Assembly: GCF_021391395.1 (NCBI RefSeq) | Contig: NZ_CP090059.1 | Coordinates: forward strand, 3,457,001 to 3,521,000 | From: Sphingomonas cannabina | Lineage (GTDB): Bacteria; Pseudomonadota; Alphaproteobacteria; Sphingomonadales; Sphingomonadaceae | Direction: 5' to 3' | Length of the DNA: 64,000 nucleotides | Shown: piece after piece, positions 52,645 to 60,404 of the stretch | Layout: every line of letters starts with the position of its first letter | Position numbering within the stretch: position 1 is the stretch's first letter | The notes under the pieces: generated by a model | What the model was told of the DNA's origin: nothing | Seen by the model: the letters and a program-made list of their open reading frames with translations, nothing else | The model's database searches: none | Translations under genes and position numbers: made by a program

Positions 52645-54201
52645 CTAGCCGCAGGATGCGGGCGGCTGCTTCCCTTGCTCTCGTATCATCGGCTCGCGAG
52701 CGGCGGGCGCCAGCACTTCCCATTCCTGGACCGCGAGGGCGGCGTTGGTCTTGCCGTCGCTCGAAGCGGTCATGACCGCGCGCAGGCAGCGCGTCCTGAG
52801 CGGAGGGAAGGTCACCGTCTGGAACGTGCCCGGCGTGGTGCCATAAGCGCCGGCCCCCGGCACCGGCTTCCAGCCGCGATCCCAATATTCGAGGTGCCAG
52901 TGCGCCGGCGGCGCCACTCCGATCCCCGATCCCGCCGGCTGGTCGTTCCAGAACCAGATGCGCGACCCGTCGATCGTCACCGGCCGGTTCCAGCGATATT
53001 CGATCCACTGGCTGCGGGGATTGTTCGCGGTCCAGCTGCCCCACATGTCGGGCGGCAGCGGCGCGGCCTTGGTGATGCCGTCGTTCAGCGCCTTGATCCA
53101 GAACTGCACCGGCACCGGATCGTTGGACGCGGTCGCGAAGGCGGCGCGGGCGATGTTGCGGGTGACGCCAAGCGGCGGCCGCGGGCGCGGCGTGGGCACC
53201 ACCAGGCGGATCGCGGCGGGCGTCACGCTGTCGTCCCACTCCATCCGGTCGAGCGCGACGCTGCGCCGGAAATGGCCACCGTCCTTCGCATCGGCGGTGT
53301 GATAGGCGAGATACCACTGGCCATTGTATTCCACCGCCCCGGCATGGGAGGTGGTGGAGGACACCGGCTTCAGCACGACGCCGCGATAGGTCCACGGCCC
53401 CATCGGCGACGGCGCGGTGCCGTAGGCGATGCAGGCGTGATAGAGCGCCGGCGTGCAGTCGGACGCCGGCCCCGCGCGGTTGCCGGCGTAGAGCATGTAG
53501 TAGACGCCCTTGCGCTTCATGATCCACGGCGCCTCGAAGAAACCGGTCAGGCCCTCGATGACCTGCTCGGGGCCCTTGGGGGTGATCATGTCGCGTTCGA
53601 GCTCGATGCCGCGCAGCCGACCGAAGGTGCCCCAGTAGAGATAGACCCGGCCATCGTCGTCGATCAGCACGGTGGGATCGATATTCTGGATGTCGTTGCG
53701 CACCGGCACGCGCTGCGAGACGATCGGGCCGGAGGGGTGCGCGTCGCGCCACGGCCCGGCCGGATTGTCGGCGACGGCGACGCCGATCGCGAAACGGTCC
53801 GGCGCGTCGCTGTCCTTCTCCAGCACCGGCGCGTAGAGATAATAGCGCCGGTCCGGCCCCTGCACGATCTGCCCGGCATAGGCACGGCCGGTCTCCGCCC
53901 AGGCGAACACCTGCTCCGGCCGCGCGACGGCGGGATAGTGCAGCCACTTGCCCGACGCCGGGTCGTCGGTCCTGAGCAGCTGCCATTCGTTCATGATGAA
54001 GTCGTTGACGTCCGGCGGCGCCTCGTCGCGTCCGGCGAGAATCCACAGCGCGCCGTCCGCGACGAACGGCGCGGGATCGGTCGAATAATAGTCGCCGTCG
54101 GCGAGGATCGGGTTGCCCGGCGCGATGATCGCGCGCGGTTCCTGCGCCACGCCGGCGGCCGCCATCCCCGCGAGCAGAAGCGGCGCCAGCCTATTCCTCA
54201 T
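52645..54201 (-). CDS. glycoside hydrolase family 43-like enzyme with C-terminal ligand-binding region
   Basis: 518 residues. Signal peptide MRNRLAPLLLAGMAAAGVAQ. Five-bladed propeller of GH43 with the three expected acids: Asp42 in STDPAPFVADG, Asp175 in NIDPTVLIDDDG and Glu223 in GFFEAPWIMKR. The C-terminal region from about 365 (ARAAFATASNDPV ... LRAVMTASSDGKTNAALAVQEWEV) looks like a discoidin/F5-8-like carbohydrate-binding module. GH43 enzymes mostly remove alpha-L-arabinofuranose or beta-xylose. It overlaps the upstream DUF885 gene by 11 bp, as the last gene of the GH127 operon. Confidence 0.88.
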   Translation of the reverse strand: MRNRLAPLLLAGMAAAGVAQEPRAIIAPGNPILADGDYYSTDPAPFVADGALWILAGRDEAPPDVNDFIMNEWQLLRTDDPASGKWLHYPAVARPEQVFAWAETGRAYAGQIVQGPDRRYYLYAPVLEKDSDAPDRFAIGVAVADNPAGPWRDAHPSGPIVSQRVPVRNDIQNIDPTVLIDDDGRVYLYWGTFGRLRGIELERDMITPKGPEQVIEGLTGFFEAPWIMKRKGVYYMLYAGNRAGPASDCTPALYHACIAYGTAPSPMGPWTYRGVVLKPVSSTTSHAGAVEYNGQWYLAYHTADAKDGGHFRRSVALDRMEWDDSVTPAAIRLVVPTPRPRPPLGVTRNIARAAFATASNDPVPVQFWIKALNDGITKAAPLPPDMWGSWTANNPRSQWIEYRWNRPVTIDGSRIWFWNDQPAGSGIGVAPPAHWHLEYWDRGWKPVPGAGAYGTTPGTFQTVTFPPLRTRCLRAVMTASSDGKTNAALAVQEWEVLAPAAREPMIREQGKQPPASCG

Positions 54202-55957
54202 CGGGATAGGGGCCCTTTCCGCCGTCGGCGATCAGCCGGTCGACGCGCTGGTCGATCACCGGCAGCGGCACCCCGCCCAGCTCGAGCACGGCATCGTGGA
54301 AGGCGCGGATGTTGAACCTGGGCCCCAGCGCCTTCTCCGCCTTCCGGCGCGCGTCGAGGAAGGCGAGCTCGCCCATGTAATAGGAGAGCGCCTGCCCCGG
54401 CCAGGCGATGTAGCGGTCGACCTCGGTCTCGATCTCGTGGTCGGCGAGCGCGGTATTGTCGTGGAGATATTGCTGCGCCTGCTCGCGCGTCCAGCCCATC
54501 GCGTGAATGCCGGTGTCCACCACCAGCCGCGACGCCCGCCATGCCTGGTAGCTCAGCATGCCGAAACGGTCGTAGGGCGTCTCGTACATGCCCATGTCCT
54601 CGCCCAGTGCCTCGCAATAGAGCGCCCAGCCCTCGCCATAGGCCGACACATAGGTGTCGCGGCGGAAGGCCGGCAGGTCCTTGTTCTCGGCGGCCAGCGG
54701 CATCTGCATCGCGTGGCCCGGCGCGCTCTCGTGCAGCGTCAGCGCGACCTGGGAATAGAGCGGCCGCGCCGGCAGGTTGTAGGTGTTGACGAGGTAGATG
54801 CCCGGCCCGCCGCGCCCGCCGGTGTAGAAGGGCGCGATGTCGTCGGGCACCGGCCGGATCGCGAAGCGGCTGCGCGGCAGGCGGCCGAAGAACTGCGACG
54901 CCTTGCCGTCGAAAGTCTTGGCGATCCACGCCGCACGGTAGAGCAGCTCCTGCGGCGTCTTGGCATAGAAGCGCGGATCGGTGCGCAGGAAGGTGAGGAA
55001 CGCCGGCAAATCGCCCTTGAAGTCGACCTGCTTCATGACCTCGGCCATCTGGCCGCGGATGCGCGCCATCTCGGCAAGGCCGATCCGATGGATCTCCTCC
55101 GGGCTCTTGTCGAGCGTCACGAATTCACGGATCTTCGAGCGGTAATAGGCCTTGCCGTCGGGCAGCTCGTAGGCGGCGAGTGTCGTGCGCGCGCCGGGGA
55201 TATATTCTGTCCTGAGGAACGCCAGCAGCTTGGCATGGGCGGGCACCACCGCCTGGGTGATCGCGTCGCGCGCCTCGCCGCGCAGCGCTGCCTGGGTCGC
55301 GGCGGGGATGGTCGGCGGCAGCATCTTGAACGGCGCGTAGAAGGGAGATTCCTCCGCGCTCTTCGCATTCGCCACCAGCGCGACGCCGGCATCGCGGCCC
55401 TTCAGCGTCACCTGCGGCACGGTGAAGCCGCGCTTGAGGCCCGCGCGCATGTTGGCGATCTGCTGGTCGAAATAGCGGGGAATCTCGCGCAGCATCGCGA
55501 TGTAGCGCCGGGCGTCCTCCTCGGTGCGGAAGGTGTCGCGTGCGCCTTCGGCCAGTTCCCCCCAGAAGCTGGAGTCGGCGTTCAGCGGCTTCTCGTACTC
55601 GCGGTAGCGCTGGGCGGCGAGCAGGGCGTCGATCTGTGCCTTGTAGACCGCGAAGTTGACGCGGTTGGCCGGGGACAGCCGGTTCACGTCGACCCCTGCG
55701 AGCTGCTTCTCCACCGCCTCCCAGCGCGCGAGTCGGGCGGCCTGCGCCTCCGGGCCGACGTCGGGGAGCGACGGTTGCTTGTCCTTGGGGCCGTCCTCGC
55801 TCGGCCCGGATTGCTTGAGGCGCCAGTCATATTCGGCGGTGTAGATCGCCTTGAACGCCTCGTCGGCGGATTGCGCGGCCGGTTTCTGGGCAGGCGCCGG
55901 GGCGGTCCAGATTGCGATTGCTACACCGGCAAGCAGCCAGCGACCCGATATCGTCAC
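54191..55957 (-). CDS. DUF885-family exported peptidase-like protein
   Basis: 588 residues from GTG at 55957 (AAGGGGACGGAG upstream). Signal peptide RWLLAGVAIAIWTAPAPAQ. Long helical family with the metallopeptidase-like motif HESAPGHAMQ (about residue 410) and the downstream Glu region SAYGEGWALYCEALGEDMG, matching the gluzincin-like HExxxGH...E pattern of DUF885. The C-terminal GQALSYYMGELAFLDAR is characteristic. It probably cleaves peptides in the periplasm; the substrate is unknown. It lies between the Ldh-family and GH43 genes. Confidence 0.88.
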   Translation of the reverse strand: MTISGRWLLAGVAIAIWTAPAPAQKPAAQSADEAFKAIYTAEYDWRLKQSGPSEDGPKDKQPSLPDVGPEAQAARLARWEAVEKQLAGVDVNRLSPANRVNFAVYKAQIDALLAAQRYREYEKPLNADSSFWGELAEGARDTFRTEEDARRYIAMLREIPRYFDQQIANMRAGLKRGFTVPQVTLKGRDAGVALVANAKSAEESPFYAPFKMLPPTIPAATQAALRGEARDAITQAVVPAHAKLLAFLRTEYIPGARTTLAAYELPDGKAYYRSKIREFVTLDKSPEEIHRIGLAEMARIRGQMAEVMKQVDFKGDLPAFLTFLRTDPRFYAKTPQELLYRAAWIAKTFDGKASQFFGRLPRSRFAIRPVPDDIAPFYTGGRGGPGIYLVNTYNLPARPLYSQVALTLHESAPGHAMQMPLAAENKDLPAFRRDTYVSAYGEGWALYCEALGEDMGMYETPYDRFGMLSYQAWRASRLVVDTGIHAMGWTREQAQQYLHDNTALADHEIETEVDRYIAWPGQALSYYMGELAFLDARRKAEKALGPRFNIRAFHDAVLELGGVPLPVIDQRVDRLIADGGKGPYPDEE

Positions 55958-55977
55958 GCTCCGTCCCCTTCCTCAAT

Positions 55978-57000
55978 CTAAGCCTTCAGCAACGCCGATA
56001 TGTCGCGATGGAGCTGCGCCGGAATCCGCACGCCCTCCGTCTCCGACCGGACCCGCGCGGCATAGCGGCGCGCGGACGGCAGGCGCGCGCCCTGTCCCTC
56101 GATCGCCTCGAACATCGCCTCGGCGCGGCGCAGGTGGTCCTCCAGGCCCGCGCCCAGGAAACCCGAGGGATCGATCGCGATCACCAGCTCGCCGCCGATC
56201 GGCGATCCCATGCGCCCCTGGTCGGCAGCGATCGATTCCGCGCTGGTCATGTCGCCGATCAGCGGCCCGGCGATCAGCTCGACCATCGCCGCCAGCGCCG
56301 ATCCCTTGTGCCCGCCGAAGGTCCGCATCGCCCCGTTCAGCACCGCGACGGGATCGGTCGACGGATTGCCGGCGTCATCGTAGCCCCAGTCGGGCGGGAT
56401 CGGCTTGCCGGCGCGGCGATGGAGCTCGATCTCGCCGCGCGCGACCGCGCTGGTGGCGAAGTCGAACACGAACGGCGGCTTGCCCGGCCGCGGCCAGCCG
56501 AAGGCGATCGGATTGGTGCCGAACACCGGTTTCGTCCCGCCCTCCGGCGCGACCCAGGCGTGGCTGGGGGTGAAGGCGAGCGCGGCGAGGCCCTCCCCCG
56601 CCAGCGCCTCGACCTCCGGCCACAACGCGGCGAAATGGACGACGTTGTTGAGCGCCAGCGCGGCGATGCCGAACCGCCGCGCCTTCTCGACCAGTAGCGG
56701 CTTGCCCTGCTCGAACGGCAGCTGGGCGAAGCCGCCGCCGCCGTCGACGCGGACCAGCGCCACGGCTGGCTCCGACAGCACCGGGACCGCATCCGGCACG
56801 ACAACACCCTTCGCGATCGAGTTGGCCGCAACCAGCAGGCGGTAGAGCCCGTGCGACGCGCAGCCGTCGCGCTCGCCCGCGGCCATGGTGCGCGCGACGG
56901 CGGCGGCATGGTCGGGTGCAAGGCCCTGCCGCTCCAGCACCGATCGCGCCAGCGCCTCCGCCTCGCCGAGCGTCAGCGTGACATCGCCGTCTCTGCTCAC
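55978..57000 (-). CDS. Ldh/MDH2/DpkA-family NAD(P)H-dependent reductase
   Basis: 340 residues from GTG at 57000, overlapping the GH127 stop as GTGA. Family core: ERDGCASHGLYRLLVAANSI with the catalytic-type His in SHG, NNVVHFAALWP, VFGTNPIAFGWPRPGKPPFVFDFATSAVARGEIEL, GHKGSALAAMVELIAGPLIG. The group includes malate/lactate-type dehydrogenases, 2,3-diketo-L-gulonate reductase and delta1-pyrroline-2-carboxylate / piperideine-2-carboxylate reductase. The hydroxyproline genes nearby make a cyclic-imine reductase role plausible, but that is inference. Confidence 0.85.
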   Translation of the reverse strand: MSRDGDVTLTLGEAEALARSVLERQGLAPDHAAAVARTMAAGERDGCASHGLYRLLVAANSIAKGVVVPDAVPVLSEPAVALVRVDGGGGFAQLPFEQGKPLLVEKARRFGIAALALNNVVHFAALWPEVEALAGEGLAALAFTPSHAWVAPEGGTKPVFGTNPIAFGWPRPGKPPFVFDFATSAVARGEIELHRRAGKPIPPDWGYDDAGNPSTDPVAVLNGAMRTFGGHKGSALAAMVELIAGPLIGDMTSAESIAADQGRMGSPIGGELVIAIDPSGFLGAGLEDHLRRAEAMFEAIEGQGARLPSARRYAARVRSETEGVRIPAQLHRDISALLKA

Positions 57001-59366
57001 ACCGCCGACCCCGGCTTGGCGGTGAACAGGCGGACGCCGAACACCGGGCCGGCCGAGCTGCGATCGTGCGGCACGAACTTCACGCGGACGCTGCTCTTGC
57101 CCTTGGTCAGCGCTTCGGGGATCGGATATTCGACGTCGAAGAACTTGCCGGGCCGGTCGTTGGCCAGCGCCTGGGTGGCGAGCTTCACGCCGTCGACCAG
57201 GATGTCGAAGCTGCGCTGGCGCTCGCCGCCCCAATAGGTCGCCTGGAGGAGCAGCGGGCCCGGCTTCACTTTCATGGCGAACTCGAAATAGCCGCCGGAG
57301 CGGGCATCGCGGCCGTTCCGCCCGCGGTAGGAGACCGGATAGGAGATCTCCGACGTCAGCCCATGGTCGCGCTCGGGCTGCATCTCGCCGAGGTGCATGA
57401 TATCCACCGATCGGGCGGCGATGTCCTTCTGCCGCGCCTGCTCGGCCAGGAAAGCCGCCTCCTCGGTCTTCCATGCCGCTTCGGAGAAGCGCTTGAAGTA
57501 GACCGCGCTGCGCCGCTCGTACTGGCTGTAGAACGGCACGAAGGCGAGGTCCTCCGGCCGGATGATGCCCCGCGTCCGGTAGCGCGGTCGACTCGACACG
57601 ATCGGGGTGAAGGCGGCGAGCGGGTTCTCGCCCACCATCGCCGGCTCGACGCCGGTCCAGTCCTTCTCGATGGGGCCGAGATCGGCCGCCATCACCAGCG
57701 GCCCGCACAGCACCGCCACGGTGTCGTCGGCGCCCGGCGCGGATTCGAGGCGCAGCTCGAGCGGCAGGCGGAGCGTCACCACATCCCCCTTCTTCCAGCG
57801 ACGCGTGATGACGGCATAGCCGTTCGCCGGGGTGGCGGGGACGCTCTCCCCGTTGACGGCGATCGTCGCGCGGCCGCCGGCCCAGCCGGGGATGCGCAGC
57901 GCCAGCGCGAACCGTCCCTGACGCACCGCGTTCAGCGTCAGGCGGACGTCGGGCTCGAACGGATATTCGGTCTCCAGCGACAGCGCGACGCCTTTGGCCT
58001 TCCACTCGGCGTCGGCGGGGATGTAGAGGTTCACGAACAGCGTGTCGCCGCCGTCCCAGAAGATCGAATCGCCGTGCTTGGCATGGCTTTCCATCCCCGA
58101 TCCGACGCAGCACCAGAAAGCGTCCTCGTCGGGCTGCGAATAGCCGCGTGCCGCGCCGCTCATCAGCGGGGTCATGTAGGTGAAGCCGGCGTTGGCCGGG
58201 TTCTGCGCCGACATCACATGGTTGAGATGCGCGCGCTCGTAATAGTCGAACAGCGCGCCGTCGGGCTGCCACGAATAGAGGTGCCGCGTCAGCTTGAGCA
58301 TGTTGTAGGTGTTGCAATGCTCGCAGGTCTGCTCGGTCAGGTGCAGCGCGGTTGAGTCCGGCTCGAAGAAATATTCGCGGTCGGCGTTGCCGCCGATCAC
58401 GTAGCTGTGATGCTGCGTCACCCGCTCCCAGAAGAAGCGCGCGGCGCGCGCGGGCGCTTCGTTACCGGTCAGTTCGTGGATGCGCGCCAGGCCGATCAGT
58501 TTGGGGACCTGCGTGTTGGCGTGGAAGTTGGCGAGCTTGTCCTCGCCGGCGGCCAGCGGATCGAGCACCTTGCGGTCATAGAGGCGCTCGGCGACCTTCA
58601 GCCAGCGCGGGTCGCCGGTGCGGGCGTAAAGCTCCGCATAGCTTTCGTTGAGACCGCCGTATTCGCAGCCGAGCAGCTGCTGCATCTGCGCATCGTCGAG
58701 TGCGGCGAACACTGTCTCGAAATAGCTGCCGAGGCCGGTCACTACCTCCAGCGCCTTGGCATTGCCCCAGGCGCCGTGGACGTCGAGGAGGCCGGCGAAG
58801 ATCTTGTGGACCGTATAGAGCGGCGACCAGGAGCCGTTGAGGTCGAAGCCGCCCGACTTGATCTCGCCGCGCATCACCTCGGGGAAGATTTCCTCGCCGT
58901 CGACGATCTTGCCGTCCTTGGTCTTGCGGCCCAGCGCGCCGACATAGCCGTCGCTGCGCTTCGCCTGGCACAGCGCCAGCTCGTCGACGATATAGTCGGC
59001 GCGGCGGCGGCATTCGGCGTCGCCGGTCTGCTGCCAGGCGAGCACCAGCGCGGTCATGTAATGGCCGAGCGTGTGCCCGGCGATCGTGTCGGACTCCCAG
59101 CCGCCGTAGATCGGCGCCTTGGGCTCCAGCCCCGCATATTTGCGGAAATTGTGCAGCAGCCGGTCGGGGCTCAGCGAATGGAGATAGGCGGTGTTGACCT
59201 CGACCGCGGTCGCATAGTCCGAGGGGCGCAGGCGCACGTCGGTCAGCGGCAGCGGCTTCGCGCGCGGCGGAATCCCTGGCGCCAGCGCTGCCATGGCGGA
59301 CGTGGAGACGTTGCAGACAGCCAGCGCGGCAACGCCCGCCATCCATTCGCGGCGACTGGCTTTCAT
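56997..59366 (-). CDS. GH127-family beta-L-arabinofuranosidase-like enzyme
   Basis: 789 residues from ATG at 59366. Twin-arginine type signal (ASRREWMAGVAALAV ... AMA). DUF1680/GH127 (alpha/alpha)6 barrel, with the Zn-cysteine active site intact: Glu349 and Cys351 in CEHCNTYNML and Cys419-Cys420 in FWCCVGSGMESH. These match Glu338, Cys340, Cys417 and Cys418 of HypBA1, where one Cys is the nucleophile. The C-terminal region (about 660-785) looks like the DUF6805 domain. It would remove terminal beta-L-arabinofuranose, as on hydroxyproline-linked chains. First gene of the operon GH127-Ldh-DUF885-GH43. GH146 is a close alternative class. Confidence 0.9.
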   Translation of the reverse strand: MKASRREWMAGVAALAVCNVSTSAMAALAPGIPPRAKPLPLTDVRLRPSDYATAVEVNTAYLHSLSPDRLLHNFRKYAGLEPKAPIYGGWESDTIAGHTLGHYMTALVLAWQQTGDAECRRRADYIVDELALCQAKRSDGYVGALGRKTKDGKIVDGEEIFPEVMRGEIKSGGFDLNGSWSPLYTVHKIFAGLLDVHGAWGNAKALEVVTGLGSYFETVFAALDDAQMQQLLGCEYGGLNESYAELYARTGDPRWLKVAERLYDRKVLDPLAAGEDKLANFHANTQVPKLIGLARIHELTGNEAPARAARFFWERVTQHHSYVIGGNADREYFFEPDSTALHLTEQTCEHCNTYNMLKLTRHLYSWQPDGALFDYYERAHLNHVMSAQNPANAGFTYMTPLMSGAARGYSQPDEDAFWCCVGSGMESHAKHGDSIFWDGGDTLFVNLYIPADAEWKAKGVALSLETEYPFEPDVRLTLNAVRQGRFALALRIPGWAGGRATIAVNGESVPATPANGYAVITRRWKKGDVVTLRLPLELRLESAPGADDTVAVLCGPLVMAADLGPIEKDWTGVEPAMVGENPLAAFTPIVSSRPRYRTRGIIRPEDLAFVPFYSQYERRSAVYFKRFSEAAWKTEEAAFLAEQARQKDIAARSVDIMHLGEMQPERDHGLTSEISYPVSYRGRNGRDARSGGYFEFAMKVKPGPLLLQATYWGGERQRSFDILVDGVKLATQALANDRPGKFFDVEYPIPEALTKGKSSVRVKFVPHDRSSAGPVFGVRLFTAKPGSAV

Positions 59367-59386
59367 CGCGTCAATAACTCCTATCG

Positions 59387-59404
59387 AATATCGTATACCA
59401 TACG
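59387..59404. promoter_or_regulatory. GntR-type operator, site C
   Basis: AATATCGTATACCATACG (15 of 18 matches to site A), 21 bp upstream of the GH127 start. It sits within a larger inverted repeat: ATCGTAT-acc-ATACGAT, flanked by CTATCG...CGATAG. Confidence 0.75.
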
Positions 59405-59444
59405 ATAGGCCGGCTGTCCCGGCTGTCAATCCCGAACTCAGTGT

Positions 59445-59530
59445 CCCTCTCCCATTGGGAGAGGGAAGGAGCCGCGAAGCGGCGGGAGGGTGAGGGTGAC
59501 TGTGGTGAGTGAGGTCACCCTCACCCTCCC
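59445..59530. repeat. two inverted repeats between the GH127 and GntR genes
   Basis: CCCTCTCCCA-TT-GGGAGAGGG (59445-59465; the arms pair apart from the loop-proximal base), then GGGAGGGTGAGGGTGAC (59484-59500) matched by its exact complement GTCACCCTCACCCTCCC (59514-59530). The second is a 17-bp perfect stem and may terminate transcription of the GntR gene. Confidence 0.8.
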
Positions 59531-59548
59531 AAGGGGAGAAGGATGGCC

Positions 59549-60295
59549 TTACCTCCGCAACACCACCTGCATGTCGGCGAGCGCAAGCTCGATCAGGACG
59601 CGCATCGCCTTCTGCGCCTGGCGCGCATTGCGGGCGGCGATCTCCTCGAACAGCTTGCGGTGTTCCGGCATTGGATCGCGAGGCGTCTGCTGCACGCGCT
59701 GCTTGATCGTCGTGGTCCAGGCGATCGCCGCCATGATCGAGCTCGAAAGCGCATGGATCATCTCGTTATGCGTCGCTTCCATCAGCAATCCGTGGAACCG
59801 CTGGTCGGCCGCGCGCCCCTTCTCGGTCGCGAGCGTCTGGTGCTCCATCGTGTCGAGGGCATTGGCCATGTCGACGAGCTGGTCGTCGCTCCGGCGCAGC
59901 GCCGCCATCTCCGCCGCTTGCGGCTCCACCACCATGCGCAGCTCGAACAGGTCGCGCAGGAATTCCTCCGAGGGCCCGGACTGGATCTGCCATCCCAGGA
60001 CATCGGGATCGAGCAGGCTCCATCGACGCCGTTCGCTGACCCGGGTTCCCGCCTTCGGCCGGCTGGTCACCAGCCCCTTGGCGGTCAGGATCTGAAAAGC
60101 CTCGCGCAGGACCGAGCGCGAGACCCCGAGCTGTTCCGCATGTTCGACCTCCGCCGGATAGACATGGCCGACCGGGACGGTGCCGTCGACGATCTGGGTC
60201 GCGAGCAGCTGCGCCACCGCTTGGTGGAGTCGCCCCTTTGCCAGGGGCGCCTGCTCGCCGGTCAGGGCACCATTTCGTCCGATCATCCGCTTCAT
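59549..60295 (-). CDS. FadR-subfamily GntR transcriptional regulator
   Basis: 248 residues from ATG at 60295 (AAAGG upstream); longer upstream readings cross the operator and are rejected. N-terminal winged helix: GRLHQAVAQLLATQIVDGTVPVGHVYPAEVEHAEQLGVSRSVLREAFQILTAKGLVTSRPKAGTRV. The C-terminal FCD domain is all-helical, with the metal/ligand-site residues LFELRMVVEPQAAEMAA, DQRFHGLLMEATHN and PEHRKLFEEIAARN (Asp and His positions typical of FCD). It probably binds the ATATCGTATAC palindromes around it and responds to a locus-derived carboxylate or sugar acid. Divergent from the S9 peptidase gene. Confidence 0.93.
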   Translation of the reverse strand: MKRMIGRNGALTGEQAPLAKGRLHQAVAQLLATQIVDGTVPVGHVYPAEVEHAEQLGVSRSVLREAFQILTAKGLVTSRPKAGTRVSERRRWSLLDPDVLGWQIQSGPSEEFLRDLFELRMVVEPQAAEMAALRRSDDQLVDMANALDTMEHQTLATEKGRAADQRFHGLLMEATHNEMIHALSSSIMAAIAWTTTIKQRVQQTPRDPMPEHRKLFEEIAARNARQAQKAMRVLIELALADMQVVLRR

Positions 60296-60363
60296 CCAGC
60301 TACCTTTTCTCGACCATCCCTTATCACAGGGCACCGGAGCGGGCCTGGATAAAAGACGGATCA

Positions 60364-60381
60364 TATATCGTATATTATCAT
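60364..60381. promoter_or_regulatory. GntR-type operator, site D
   Basis: TATATCGTATATTATCAT (13 of 18 matches to site A). It lies between the divergent GntR (start 60295) and S9 peptidase (start 60405) genes, so could serve both autoregulation and control of the peptidase. Confidence 0.65.
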
Positions 60382-60404
60382 TGACGCACCATGTCGCGCG
60401 CGTC

